Origin: Opisthocomus hoazin
Taxonomy: Eukaryota; Chordata; Aves; Opisthocomiformes; Opisthocomidae
NCBI RefSeq assembly: GCF_030867145.1
Contig: NC_134414.1
Location: 76,188,504-76,252,503 of the forward strand
Direction of reading: 5' to 3'
Length of the DNA stretch: 64,000 nt
The position numbers were made by a program, and so were the translations under genes. The notes beneath the pieces are model-generated. The model worked only from the letters and a program-made list of their open reading frames with translations, had not been told where the DNA came from and searched no databases. Positions 12,301 to 21,357 of the stretch are shown piece by piece. The first letter of the stretch is position 1. Every line of letters begins with the position of its first letter.

Positions 12301-14899
12301 GGCTGGGGGCACAACTGATGGAGAGCATCCCTTCCTCCGCTGAGCCTTCCTTCAACTAGTTACAAATGATATTTTCATCCCACTTATGACAGTCTTCCTA
12401 CTACAGTAGCACTAAGACTGAATTTATTCTCACATGAGAGAGTTAAAAAATATCTTTTAATCTTTCTCTGTGATGCTCCAATTAATTTGATCATTATTAT
12501 CTTATTTCTTAATACCTTTGGTTCTTTAAGTTGTTGGGTTATAGGACCTAACAGTGTCCCTTCTTTACCAGGTTTCTGTTTTGGTAGGATTTCGAGTTTT
12601 AGTGGACAAGGCTGAAGCCATTATGTTAACAAGCCATCTGGTGTAAAAGCTCTGTGCTCAGGGTGATTGCTTTTCAGAAATTTCTCAAATCTCCCCATTT
12701 CTTGCAGGAATGGTGGGCAGCCTGCAAGTCGAAACGTGTAGCATCCACACCGAGGAAGCACAGTTACTTAGGCAAATGTGTGAGCGCCATGTTAACACGG
12801 TGTGCCTCCCCCCAAATAAACCACATACCAGTAACCAAAACCAAACACTTCTGTCTGGGGCTTTTGCTTGGAGCATGGCACATCTGGCACACATAATATG
12901 CTGGCATACTCAGACCTCTGAATTTAGGATCGACTTGAACCCTTTTCCAGCCAAGCCTCCACACGGGTGATGCCCCAGTGTGATCGCAGGGACCGTGCAG
13001 TTACCCGCTGTAAGGCAGCAAGGAGCAAGTGTGCTACACCAGTCAGGGCTAAGCAGACCTCCACAGCTCTTTCAGCTCCAGCTCCTCTCCAGCAAACGTG
13101 CCTCTGTGTATCTCCACCACAGAGCCTCACGTCAGCTAGCACACCTCCAGTTCCTTTACTGGTCCTCCTTCAGAAGCATTCACAATGTACGGCTGGGCCA
13201 CGCTGGCTGGACAGTGACCTGTGCATTCCTCTTTTGAAAGCAAGATGCTTCAATCTATTACCTCCTCAAAACTGTGTCCCTCTCTGTTATCCCAAGGGAC
13301 AACTGGAGTGGTAGCTTTTTGTTTCACACTTACTTTTACTGAACATATTGAAACACCTGTAAGACTCTTAGAAACACTTACGGACTACTAACATCAGGTC
13401 TGTATAGTTTGAACTCCAAGTATAAAAGTCCCTTTCCCTGTCCCACAGATAAACAAGTACTTCCACTTACTTTGGTATAATTTAAAGATGTGCAAAAGGA
13501 CACACAGCAGAAGCAGCAGCTTCTCAGGCACACATACCACTAAAAGAGGCAGTATTTTTCATTTGTAAAGCTCTGTAAACCTTGGTCATTCGTATAAACT
13601 GTGGTATCTCCTCATTGCTGTCCATTTAAACAAGTTTGTGGGATGCAGAGATTATGAATTGCTTGATAAATTCCTATGCAGATTTATAGCATGGAAGACC
13701 TGCTCTTTACTGTAAGAGCTTTCAGCCAAGGTATGATTCAAAAGTCAATGGCCTCAGTGAGTCTCTCTTGGCTTTTAGCAGTTATGCCCCAAGCTCCAAG
13801 GTAGGCCATTTAATGACATAGATACAAGACATAGAGATGTCTGTGGGAGGGTTTGGTTGGCAAGAGGTGGAATGATTTATCTGTCTGAGGGGAGAATGGG
13901 GATGATACGTGGCTGTTGATAAGCCTTGTAGTAGCAGTGAATATGGGGGAAGAACTTCATAGAATCATAGAATCATTAAGGTTGGAAAAGACCTCTAAGA
14001 TCATCAAGGCCAACCGTCAACCCATCACCACCATACCGACTAAACCATGTCCTGAATTGCCACATCTACATGTTTTTTAAACACCTCCAGGGATGGGGAC
14101 TCCACCACTTCCCTGGGCAGCCTGGTCCAATGTTTCATGACTCTTTCAGTACAGAAGTTTTTCCTAATATCCAATCCAAACCTCTCCTGATGCAACTTGA
14201 GGCCATTTCCTCTCGTCCTATCGCTAGTTAGTTGGGAGAAGAGACGGACACCCACCTCACTACAACCTCCTTTCAGGTAGTTGCAGAGAGTGATAAGGTC
14301 CCCCCTCAGCCTCCTCTTCTTCAGACTAAACCCAGTTTCTTCAGCCGTTCCTCACAAAATTTGAACAGAAAATTGAATACACACAAGTACACTTTCCTCT
14401 CTAGCTAAAATAAGGGGAAAAGGCTTTTTCTTATGTTTAAAATCTGCAGTTGGTGCCTATTTTGCTAAGACATTTGGAAGAACATGATTTTGTAAATAAT
14501 ATTTGATGAGTGCTAGTCTGCTACTTTGTCTTGCTCATGACTATAATGAAGCCCTTCAAAAAAGAACGCATGAAGATAAGCAAATGAAAAGGATGTTAAA
14601 ATTATTTTTGTTTTTCTTTAAACCTAGGATCCTGGCATTTGTTTAATTTGCTACTCATGGATTTTGTGGCTCACATTTTCCTGTCCTATATAGAAGAGGA
14701 TGAAGATGAAAGTTTGTGCGTTTCAGAGCAAAATGAGTCCCCTGTTCTGTGGGTTTACGAGCCGGTTTACGAGCCCAGCTATCTCTGGGGCTATTTTGCA
14801 GAGAAGCAACCTCAAGCCAATGCTCCACAGACAGGTCTCATAACTTTCATGCAGAGTCAGAACAGTTTCGGACTAAGCAACATTTTTGCAGAGTTCTGA
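248..14899 (+). CDS. RFX8: RFX8 (regulatory factor X family member 8), 3' portion, nine exons
   Basis: Coding join: 248-340, 418-495, 1016-1129, 1775-1925, 3376-3434, 7673-7829, 9391-9485, 10655-10769, 14628-14899. All junctions are GT-AG and phases agree, giving 377 residues with no internal stop. RFX proteins bind X-box DNA through a winged helix; that domain would be encoded before this window. The part seen is the conserved extended region that serves dimerisation in RFX relatives: blocks such as [29 protein letters not shown]-like, [19 protein letters not shown] and [15 protein letters not shown] line up with what I recall of RFX8 and, more weakly, RFX4/RFX6. The neighbours CREG2 and RNF149 support orthology. 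The C-terminus ends early compared with mammals because of an apparent one-base shift in the last exon; an eroded former terminal exon lies 3.8 kb downstream. Exon identities are seen directly; function is inferred from the family. Confidence 0.88.
418..495 (+). CDS. RFX8: RFX8 exon
   Basis: 26 codons, phase 0 on both sides, acceptor GTCACAG| and donor AAG|GTATGC. It encodes [20 protein letters not shown], which matches the RFX-family segment of the form (I/L)xxYxxHCQxxLxxV just after the DNA-binding region. Confidence 0.88.
1016..1129 (+). CDS. RFX8: RFX8 exon
   Basis: 38 codons, phase 0/0, acceptor CAACAG| and donor AAG|GTACTG. It encodes a block with SFWRSLQ followed by [18 protein letters not shown]. 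This resembles the FW...LP/V...D..LYK region conserved across RFX paralogues. Confidence 0.9.
1775..1925 (+). CDS. RFX8: RFX8 exon
   Basis: 151 bases, enters in phase 0 and leaves one base over (donor AAAG|GTATGC). It encodes [19 protein letters not shown] and then [15 protein letters not shown], a hydrophobic helical block of the RFX extended region. Confidence 0.9.
3376..3434 (+). CDS. RFX8: RFX8 exon (short)
   Basis: 59 bases after acceptor TTAACAG|, donor AAG|GTATGT. With the base carried over it reads [20 protein letters not shown] and returns to phase 0. The F..RL.R.T.L..MA pattern corresponds to the F...L.R.TSL.HL segment of RFX4. Confidence 0.9.
3435..7672 (+). other. RFX8: RFX8 intron of 4.2 kb
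   Basis: No further exon is recognisable. The intron holds an ancient CR1-like piece at about 5775-6030. Antisense and sense ORFs of up to 133 codons (for example 5342-5743 on the minus strand) have no recognisable family and look like chance. Confidence 0.6.
5775..6030 (-). mobile_element. Ancient diverged CR1-like LINE fragment
   Basis: Read on the minus strand, the piece gives [19 protein letters not shown]. This matches the C-terminal CR1 ORF2 motif of the form FF..RV...WN.LP..V. The DNA also shows the order seen in old amniote CR1s: a GAGTTCCAAGG-like block, then GTGTGGAAAAGTA, then a pyrimidine-rich stretch. It is much more diverged than the other CR1 copies here and lacks a clear tail, so the boundaries are approximate. 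Confidence 0.6.
7673..7829 (+). CDS. RFX8: RFX8 exon
   Basis: 157 bases, acceptor CTATAG|, donor AAAT|GTAATA (weak after +4). It begins [20 protein letters not shown], as expected for the residues after SNMAK in the family, then carries a more variable stretch ending in [12 protein letters not shown]. Confidence 0.88.
7830..9390 (+). other. RFX8: RFX8 intron, 1.6 kb
   Basis: AT-rich sequence. I see no exon, RNA gene or clear repeat. Confidence 0.5.
9391..9485 (+). CDS. RFX8: RFX8 exon
   Basis: 95 bases, acceptor TTTCATAG|, donor CAG|GTATAA. It encodes [19 protein letters not shown] and on to LQTFIIQ, and ends in phase 0. The following exon continues with TSRTKEEF, the same junction I recall for mammalian RFX8. 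Confidence 0.9.
10379..10515 (+). mobile_element. CR1 LINE 3' tail fragment in RFX8 intron
   Basis: The block GGAGTCTCCATCCTGCAG, a GGACAAGGCCTGA-like segment, then GAGGTTGGATTAGGTGAT and CCAAAGATCCCTTGCAACTT are degenerate versions of the CR1 end (VESPSLE..., GGTTGGACTAGATGAT, GGTCCCTTCCAACCT). It sits in the intron between exons at 9391 and 10655. Stop codons show that it is not coding. Confidence 0.75.
10655..10769 (+). CDS. RFX8: RFX8 exon
   Basis: 115 bases, acceptor GTGCAG|, donor TTTG|GTAAGC. It encodes [19 protein letters not shown] and then [20 protein letters not shown]. The F.LRW/W.....V...TL motif is diagnostic of the RFX family C-terminal block. Confidence 0.92.
10770..14627 (+). 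other. RFX8: RFX8 last intron, 3.9 kb
   Basis: It holds a CR1 fragment (13957-14354). Around 12.6-13.3 kb there is a more GC-rich stretch with overlapping ORFs of up to 115 codons on both strands; none shows a known family or splice context, so I do not call a gene. Confidence 0.5.
13957..14354 (-). mobile_element. CR1 LINE 3' end, minus strand
   Basis: Begins with the inverted CR1 tail (ATAGAATCATAGAATCATTA, then GGTTGGAAAAGACC). Minus-strand translation from about 14255 to 14040 gives [20 protein letters not shown], then [17 protein letters not shown] and a stop, the C-terminus of CR1 ORF2. It is a 5'-truncated insertion about 270 bases upstream of the last RFX8 exon. Confidence 0.93.
14628..14899 (+). 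CDS. RFX8: RFX8 last intact coding exon, early stop
   Basis: After acceptor AACCTAG| it reads [20 protein letters not shown], an acidic IEEDEDES stretch, then [10 protein letters not shown] and TGA at 14897-14899. The end differs from what I recall of mammals, where the residues after SN run on through a RIL..LVDTA block. That block is present here one frame over ([14 protein letters not shown]), so a single base seems lost in or near ATTTTTGC at 14882-14889. A tandem 12-base duplication at about 14752-14775 gives VYEPVYEP. Confidence 0.85.
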
Positions 14900-14935
14900 G
14901 TTGTTCGGTGGATACAGCCACAGGCAGCCAGGTGA

Positions 14936-14941
14936 AATAAA
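14936..14941 (+). terminator. RFX8: Candidate RFX8 polyadenylation signal
   Basis: AATAAA 37 bases after the early stop. It overlaps the region immediately downstream of the cryptic donor CAG|GTGAAA at 14931/14932, so it may simply be chance in an AT-rich stretch. Confidence 0.4.
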
Positions 14942-17900
14942 CATTAACTTCAAAGAAGATTACCAAAAAAAGTTATAAATTGGGTAAATCGGGAGGGATT
15001 GGGAGAGGTGTGGTTGGTTGGGGGGTTTTATGTGTGTAAAGTAGAACTAATGCAATCATGGAGCTGTGTCCAGTGTCACCTAAACCTCAAGCAACAAAGC
15101 ATCTTCCACAGCCCCCGCCCACCCCAAGATCCTATCAAGGGCTTGTGATCTCCACGCCACCCACCTCCTCATCGGCACAGTTCCCTGATGCTTTCATTAG
15201 GCTTCCAGCAGACCTTCCATGCTCCTTTAGATTCTCCAAGCATTGCCTAAGCAAGAGCAGCACTGTTCTGGTGGCCTGGGAGCAGCTTGCGGACCTGCTG
15301 GCCAAATAGACTGCATTGATCGGAAGAGAGAGTGCCTGGCGTGCTCTTTTCTTGCTGTTGGAAGCACCTCCACATACCCATTAGTTTTATCAAAACATGC
15401 GGAAGTATGAAATCCTTGAGACCTTTCTGCTCCACCAGACCTTCTTGCTGTCAGTCCAGGGGTTCAGACTTCCTATGATACAGGATGACATACAGGTAGA
15501 AAACAAGATAGACTAAGTCTTCCTAGGATGCAAGGCTAAATATAAGGACATAGGGGAACATGGATCAAGCCTCTGTGCTTAACACAAGCGACGAATTAGA
15601 CATTAGGCTGTTTTCAGATTTCTCTTCCATGCAATAACAGCATTTGTCTTAAATCTTAGAGAACATCGTGTTTTCCAGAAAACAGTGCTGGACAAATGTT
15701 AATGGCACCAAGACTCAAAAAGAAAATTACATTTTGAGAGTCATCCTTCTATAGTTACTTTACTGTTTATCCAGCACTTTCCAAGATGTATTCCGCTTCC
15801 ATAAACTAGGACCAGGACTGGAAATGGACCGTTTTAAAAACATCTTTATTAGTTATAAAGACACTTGGAGGACCTTTGTTTTTAAATATGCTAAAACTAG
15901 CTCAACAACAAAAACTGGAGGGGAGAAAGAAGGCACGAAGTGGACAAATCAAGAACGATTTATATCTGTAATAGGCATGTTTGACAGTTGTCATTATTTT
16001 TCAAATGTAATATAATGACATACCCTGCCATGTCACCTTAACCTCAAAAACCAAACCGAACTGGGCGCAGGCTGTGAGAAAGGAATCTCTAAACCATGAT
16101 GGTCAGAAATTAGGAGATAAACCAGCAGAAAGCTTACTTGGTATCTGCCCTGCTTCCTATGCTCTTTCACTGTGCTGCCAGCACGTGCTTTCGTACAGCC
16201 CGCTATGACCAATGCTGTTCTGCGGGTGTCAGCAGACAAAGGTCTGATCCAGGGTTTGTCTGTACATGTGACGTGCATACAATCATGTGTAACACTTCTG
16301 CATATTTTGTATGTGATCTCAAGAAGAGAGCAAGGCTGATTAGAGTGAGGGACGAGGAGTGTCAGAGTGAGAGAGGATGGATATAAAACATGAAATGCGG
16401 AGTAGGACGATTTGAGAGAAGGTATGGATGAGGGAAGGAGAAAGTATAGGATTGGGAGAGTGTATCAAGAGTTTAGAGATGAAAGATCCCTACAACTGAT
16501 GGACTCTAACAGCCCACATGCCAGATGCTGATACTGGTGATATGAAAGAGTCTAGTACGAGCCTGCTGATGCTGTGGTTCAAGTGTTTGCAGTCTGTGAG
16601 AGAGCTGAAAAACTTGAACCTGCGGCTCAGAAGCTGAGAAGTTTCAGGAGCTGTGGCAGAGTGAATGAGCCCTTCTGCCTACTTGTGTCCTTCAAATGGG
16701 TGGTAGCTCCCCCCCCAGCTGTTGCAGGCTCCTTCTCTGGGTGTCAATCCTAATTCCACAGGTTGCTGAAATACACAACTGCCAAAAGCATCTCCATCAC
16801 CCACCACTTTGTTCGTATTGCCATCTCTGCCCTGAATAGATTCCCACTGCATGAGGATTTGTGTTCTGCGACTTTTGATCACCAAAAATCATCATCACAC
16901 TCCCAGGCAACCATCTGTTCCTGCTCCTGACTAATCCCCCTTTGGCCACGACCTGTTCTGCGGGGTGTCCAAACGCTCTGCAGCCTTAGTGGCATCCACC
17001 AGCCATGCTGCTGTTTTCTGGGCCGCATTGCTGCTGCCTGACACATCACTCTGTGCATCACGGGTACACTTCATAATCCTTCCTTTCAGCTCCTTTACCT
17101 CTGCAGCTCTCTGCGACCCAGTGTCTTTCATCAGTTCCCTTCCTCCACTCGTTCTCTGCCAATACCACCAACCTCCGTATCTTTTTCATCTTGTCCCACA
17201 AGGCATTTCTATGCCTTCTCTACAGCCTGTTACACTTGGGAAAAAAATCTGTTCATAGCACCTCCACCCTCATCTCATTGAAATTAGTGCTAAAAACTCC
17301 GTTTTGCTGTGAAACCCTAGAAAAATGAGAAGGAGGACTGGTAACAGAAATCAGAAAAGAATCTCCCAACCTTGGCCCAATAGCAGCAGCATCAATATGT
17401 GTCTGTGGCTTAGCAAATCCCTTCATGATCTTTTAGTTGTCACCTTCATTCTTCCTCTTCCTTCCCCATCTGTTTGTGGTCCTCCATTCCTAGTTCATGC
17501 TGAATATAAATCACACTCCTCGGCAGAGAGACCATATTTTTCCATTTATTTTGAACAGTGCAGCACATTTCTGAATCTTTTTTTTTTTTAATTTGAAGCA
17601 TGAAAATAATTGTTAATAATCTTGAAGACAGAATATATGCCAAGTTGGTGACATCTCCTGAGGAAAACATTATTTTTATATGACAAAATGTAGAGGGTGG
17701 GGAGTGAGATGATATAAGATTTAAACACACTGGCTTGATGGGGAGTGTGGCAGATGAAATGCTATACAGCCAAACGCTCGCAATATGAACTAAGAATTGT
17801 TGAAACGGTGGCAGTAACAAAGATGCTCTGAGTGACCTGTAATCTATAAAAGTGCAGCTCAGAGAGCATTGGCCCAATCTTTATTCCTTATCACAGAGCT

Positions 17901-18706
17901 TGCAGTTGCTTTCTCTCAGCACAAATAGCATTTTTTTCATCTAGAAAATCCCATTCTGGGCTTCCTCTCTTTTTTCACTTGTTACCAAATTAAAATCCTA
18001 TAAAACTGCACACCTGCAGTGAGTCTATCTGCAGAGCACCGTGCTGTAGCTCTTAATCCAATTCCACACCTCCATAACATACAATATACTGCAAATCAGG
18101 GCGCAGAGAGATGGATGTTACGCTGTTCGTAGCTCTGTTGGCAGGGAGCAAATAAAACACTTTGATTTGTTAAAAATGGAGAAAAAAAAAGGACATAGTT
18201 AACTAATTCACTCAAAGGAATGACAAGTGTTCATCTGAGTGGTCTGTGTAATGCAGGATACAGAGATCAATTGAAATCATTAATTAAAATGATCAAAAAA
18301 TGAGAGTAAAATCTTGACCCTGCTTAAATTCAGTGTAAAAACTTCTGCTGATTTTAAGAAAGCCGGGATTTCAGCATGAAAAAGCAGTCCCCATCAGGGG
18401 GAGAGACAGGCTGAGACTATTTGTTTCAAAAAAGAATAGAAGGGCTTATAGCAGACATGTAAAGTGTCAATGATGTATTAAAAAGTGGACGTGGCCTCCT
18501 ATCAGACCTTTGCCACCCGATGAGGAAACCCAACGTGTATCTTCTCTTGTTGGGTTAATTGATGTAAAACAAGGTTGGGTATCTGTACAATACCTCGGGT
18601 TCAGCTGGAAAGAACAGAGAAGACTTTTTTATTCAGTGAAGGGAGAAACAAATGATTCGCAGTTCCTACAGTCAAAACATTTCCATGTTTCTTTTCTAAT
18701 TTTCAG
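14942..18706. other. Intergenic (formerly intronic) sequence after RFX8
   Basis: No gene recognised. A 67-codon minus-strand ORF at 16931-17131 and a 143-codon one at 17446-17877 look like chance. If the exon at 18707 is the ancestral RFX8 end, this stretch is the former last intron. Confidence 0.5.
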
Positions 18707-18852
18707 CTCACCCAGGTCATTCAGGAAAAGAGAATTACTAAAACTTTATCTTTGATTCGGAAGGGAAGCACTTCTTACTCAAACAGATGGACAGACACTT
18801 TTTTGCTTCTGATGAACAGCAAATCTTCAGAGAAAACCAGCCGGACTTGTAA
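18707..18852 (+). pseudogene. RFX8: Eroded ancestral terminal exon of RFX8
   Basis: Acceptor CTAATTTTCAG| opens on LTQVIQEKRITKTLSL in the phase expected from the shifted frame of the previous exon. From about 18762 the next frame gives GREALLTQTDGQTLF, and from about 18805 the third frame gives ASDEQQIFRENQPDL followed by TAA at 18850-18852. In order, these resemble the mammalian RFX8 C-terminus as I remember it: LIQVLLED, then GQEALITLKDGQQF, then SSEDIYFREN near the end. Two shifts inside the exon mean it no longer encodes that tail. If it were still spliced, frame 1 stays open past 18852 with an unrelated C-terminus. Confidence 0.65.
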
Positions 18853-20455
18853 ATTCTTTATGCTAGACCATTCTTACTTTTTGATACAACTTCAAGAAAT
18901 ACTATTTTCATTCTCTTAAATTTAAAATCTTTTCCTGGAAATACTAAATGCAAAACTGTGCTAACAACTGTGCTATCTATTTTAAGTTGTCACGTGATTT
19001 GGTTGTTTCACTTTATCTGAATAAATCTTCAGAAGAAAAGGTGAAATATTTGTGGTTTGGTTTCATCTGTTTCTTGTGGTTTTTTATTGTCAGTAAAGCT
19101 GAAGGCCTACCTGAAGTCATTGTGGTAAATTTATCTGGAAGCTACAGCATAGACAAATGACTCTGTGTCAATGCTGCTTTGTGTCTACTGTGCGTAATTT
19201 AAAATTTCTATTTCATGCATACAGAATTTAGCACTAATTCCTATGTCTTGAGAAATTTCTGTTTCATTTCTCATTTCTGCAGTCAATATCTCACATCTAA
19301 TTCTATTAGCTGAAATAAAATAGATTGTATATAATGTTATTGACTTGTTTATGTTAGAAACTAGGTTGCTTGAACTTGTTCTATAAGCAAAGTACAAGCA
19401 AAGATTCTTATAAGAGAAACCCTGGGATAAATTTGAATGAAACTGTAAATACAGAATATGAAGTTTGTATCTTGCATGCATCAGACTGCATGAGGAAATT
19501 CCCTGAAACAGTAGGGAAACAGGGTTTTTAAATATTTTTGCAGAGCACGTCTGCAGGGAGTTGACTGGGCCTGGTTGTTATTTCAAGAAGGGACAACTGC
19601 TTCGTTATTTTAAGAAGGGACATTTCCCAAACTAGAGAAAAGCACTTGTCATGAGCTTAGCAAGCTTTCACTCATTTTGGCTGTGGAAATCTACATTTAT
19701 TTTCCACTTGCATCTACATTCTTCTGTCTCAACTCAAGCACTGAAGTGGAATCAATATTCAAAAGGGTGGTATTACAGCAGACGTAGACAGGGCCATGTG
19801 CTAAAGGAAAAGATAGTAATGTATTCAATTTTGCTGGTAAGATTGTTTGGTGGTGAAATTACTTACTCTGGGGAAGTATCTTCACAGCTGAAAAAAATTC
19901 ATTTGGGCCTTAAGGCCCATTATACCCATTTTCACTATCCTTCAGTTTTTTATGGTGAAGATAAAAATCAAAACAGGAGGTCCAGGAAAAATATAAGCTA
20001 AAAATACTCAATATTTTACAGTCCACTTCTGTTTATAAATGTTTATATTCTAGATCAGTTATGCAGTATATTCTCATGGAGCAATTAAGCAGAAGTTGTA
20101 ACAGCCGACTGACCTTGTGATCTGTTCTTCACAGCTACAGCAAGGCAAGGTCTGTTAGATGTATCTGAGCACCTTGCGAAAGGCAAAGGCTCCTGTGAGA
20201 TTCATTCCTCCCTGCCATCTATTGAACCTGTACTCCTTACATAACCTGCATGGATGCAGTGAAAGTTCACAAGCAGATATTTTAATATATGCCGTACTGA
20301 AGGGGTCTACCGCTAAGAACAGAAAAGAAGTAGGACACATGCGCCTTTACTAAATAGGGCCATCGATACAAATCCAAGCATACATTCAAATCTCTGCCTA
20401 ATCAAAACCTTGCCTGGGAGACATATCATTTCACAGAAGCTCCACGTACTTACTT
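18853..20455. other. Intergenic, nothing coding recognised
   Basis: AT-rich. It contains a 19-base imperfect direct repeat (19577-19595 and 19604-19622) of GTTATTTYAAGAAGGGACA. A 116-codon ORF at 19651-20001 has no recognisable family. Confidence 0.5.
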
Positions 20456-21152
20456 GCTGGAGACCAGCTCTGCGGAGAGGGACCTGGGTGTCCTCATGGA
20501 CGACACGTTGACCATGAGCCAGCAGTGTGCCCTAGTTGCCAAGAAGGCCAATGGGATCCTGGGGTGCATCAAGAGGAGTGTGGCCAGCAGGTCGAGGGAG
20601 GTTCTCCTCCCCCTCTACACTGCCCTAGTGAATCCCCATCTGGAGTACTCTGTCCAGTTCTGGGCTCCCCACTTCAAGAAAGATGAAGAGCTACTGGAGA
20701 GAGTCCAGCGGAGGACTATGAGGATGATGAGGGGACTGGAGCATCTCTCCTACAAGGAAAGGCTGAGGGAGCTGGGCTTATTTAGCCTGGAGAAGAGATG
20801 GCTGACAGGGGACCTTATAAATGCTTATAAATATCTGAAGGGTGGGTGTCAGGAGGATGAGGCCAAACTCTCTTCAGTAGTGCCCAGCAACAGGACAAGG
20901 GGCAACGGGCACAAACTGAAGCAGAGGAAGTTCCACCTGAACATGGGGAAGAACTTCTTCCCTCTGAGGGTGACGGAGCCCTGGAACAGGCTGCCCAGGG
21001 AGGTTGTGGAGTCTCCTTCTCTGGAGATATTCAAGACCCGCCTGGACAAGGTCCTGTGCAGCCTGCTGTAGGTGACCCTGCTTTGGCAGGGGGTTGGACT
21101 AGATGACCCACAGAGGTCCCTTCCAGCCCCGAACATTCTGTGATTCTGTGAA
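20456..21152 (+). mobile_element. CR1 LINE, C-terminal ORF2 and 3' tail
   Basis: An open frame from 20454 to 21071 gives [20 protein letters not shown], then [41 protein letters not shown] and a stop, the C-terminal part of the CR1 reverse transcriptase protein. The tail ends ATTCTGTGATTCTGTGA. It is 5'-truncated, but the remaining ORF is uninterrupted over about 200 codons, so the insertion is fairly young. It lies just upstream of the CREG2 promoter. Confidence 0.95.
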
Positions 21153-21255
21153 TCCGATGAGCACCGGGCCCAACGATGTCTGCCTTCTGGGGCCCTGGGC
21201 CGTGCTGTTGCTCGACGCCGGTGCCCAGATGAAGCTTTCCCTGCAATGGGAGCGT

Positions 21256-21293
21256 TCACAGAATCATAGAATCATTAAGGTTGGAAAAGACAC

Positions 21294-21326
<33 letters not shown>

Positions 21327-21357
21327 GACCTCTAAGGCCATCAGGTCTACCCGTCAG
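21256..21357 (-). mobile_element. CR1 3' tail remnant interrupted by poly-C
   Basis: The inverted CR1 tail CACAGAATCATAGAATCATT and GGTTGGAAAAGAC is followed by ACAC plus 30 Cs, then AAGAC CTCTAAGG and a degenerate continuation (ATCAGGTCTACCCGTCA). Without the insert the pieces rejoin to the usual CR1 end. It faces the preceding CR1 tail to tail. Confidence 0.85.
21295..21324. repeat. Poly-C run of 30 bases
   Basis: Uninterrupted C30 flanked by an AAGAC repeat on both sides, about 300 bases upstream of the CREG2 ATG. On the minus strand it is a G30 run able to form quadruplex structures. Run length is unreliable in most sequencing. Confidence 0.95.

Noticed and set aside
12654-13314. Overlapping ORFs on both strands in the RFX8 last intron
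   Set aside because: Both strands open at once, no known motif and no consistent splice sites; RFX8 reads correctly across the intron without them.
16931-17131. Minus-strand 66-codon ORF with protein-like composition
   Set aside because: No recognisable family, no extension in frame, no splice context.
17446-17877. Minus-strand 143-codon ORF
   Set aside because: AT/T-rich chance frame; composition without domain features.
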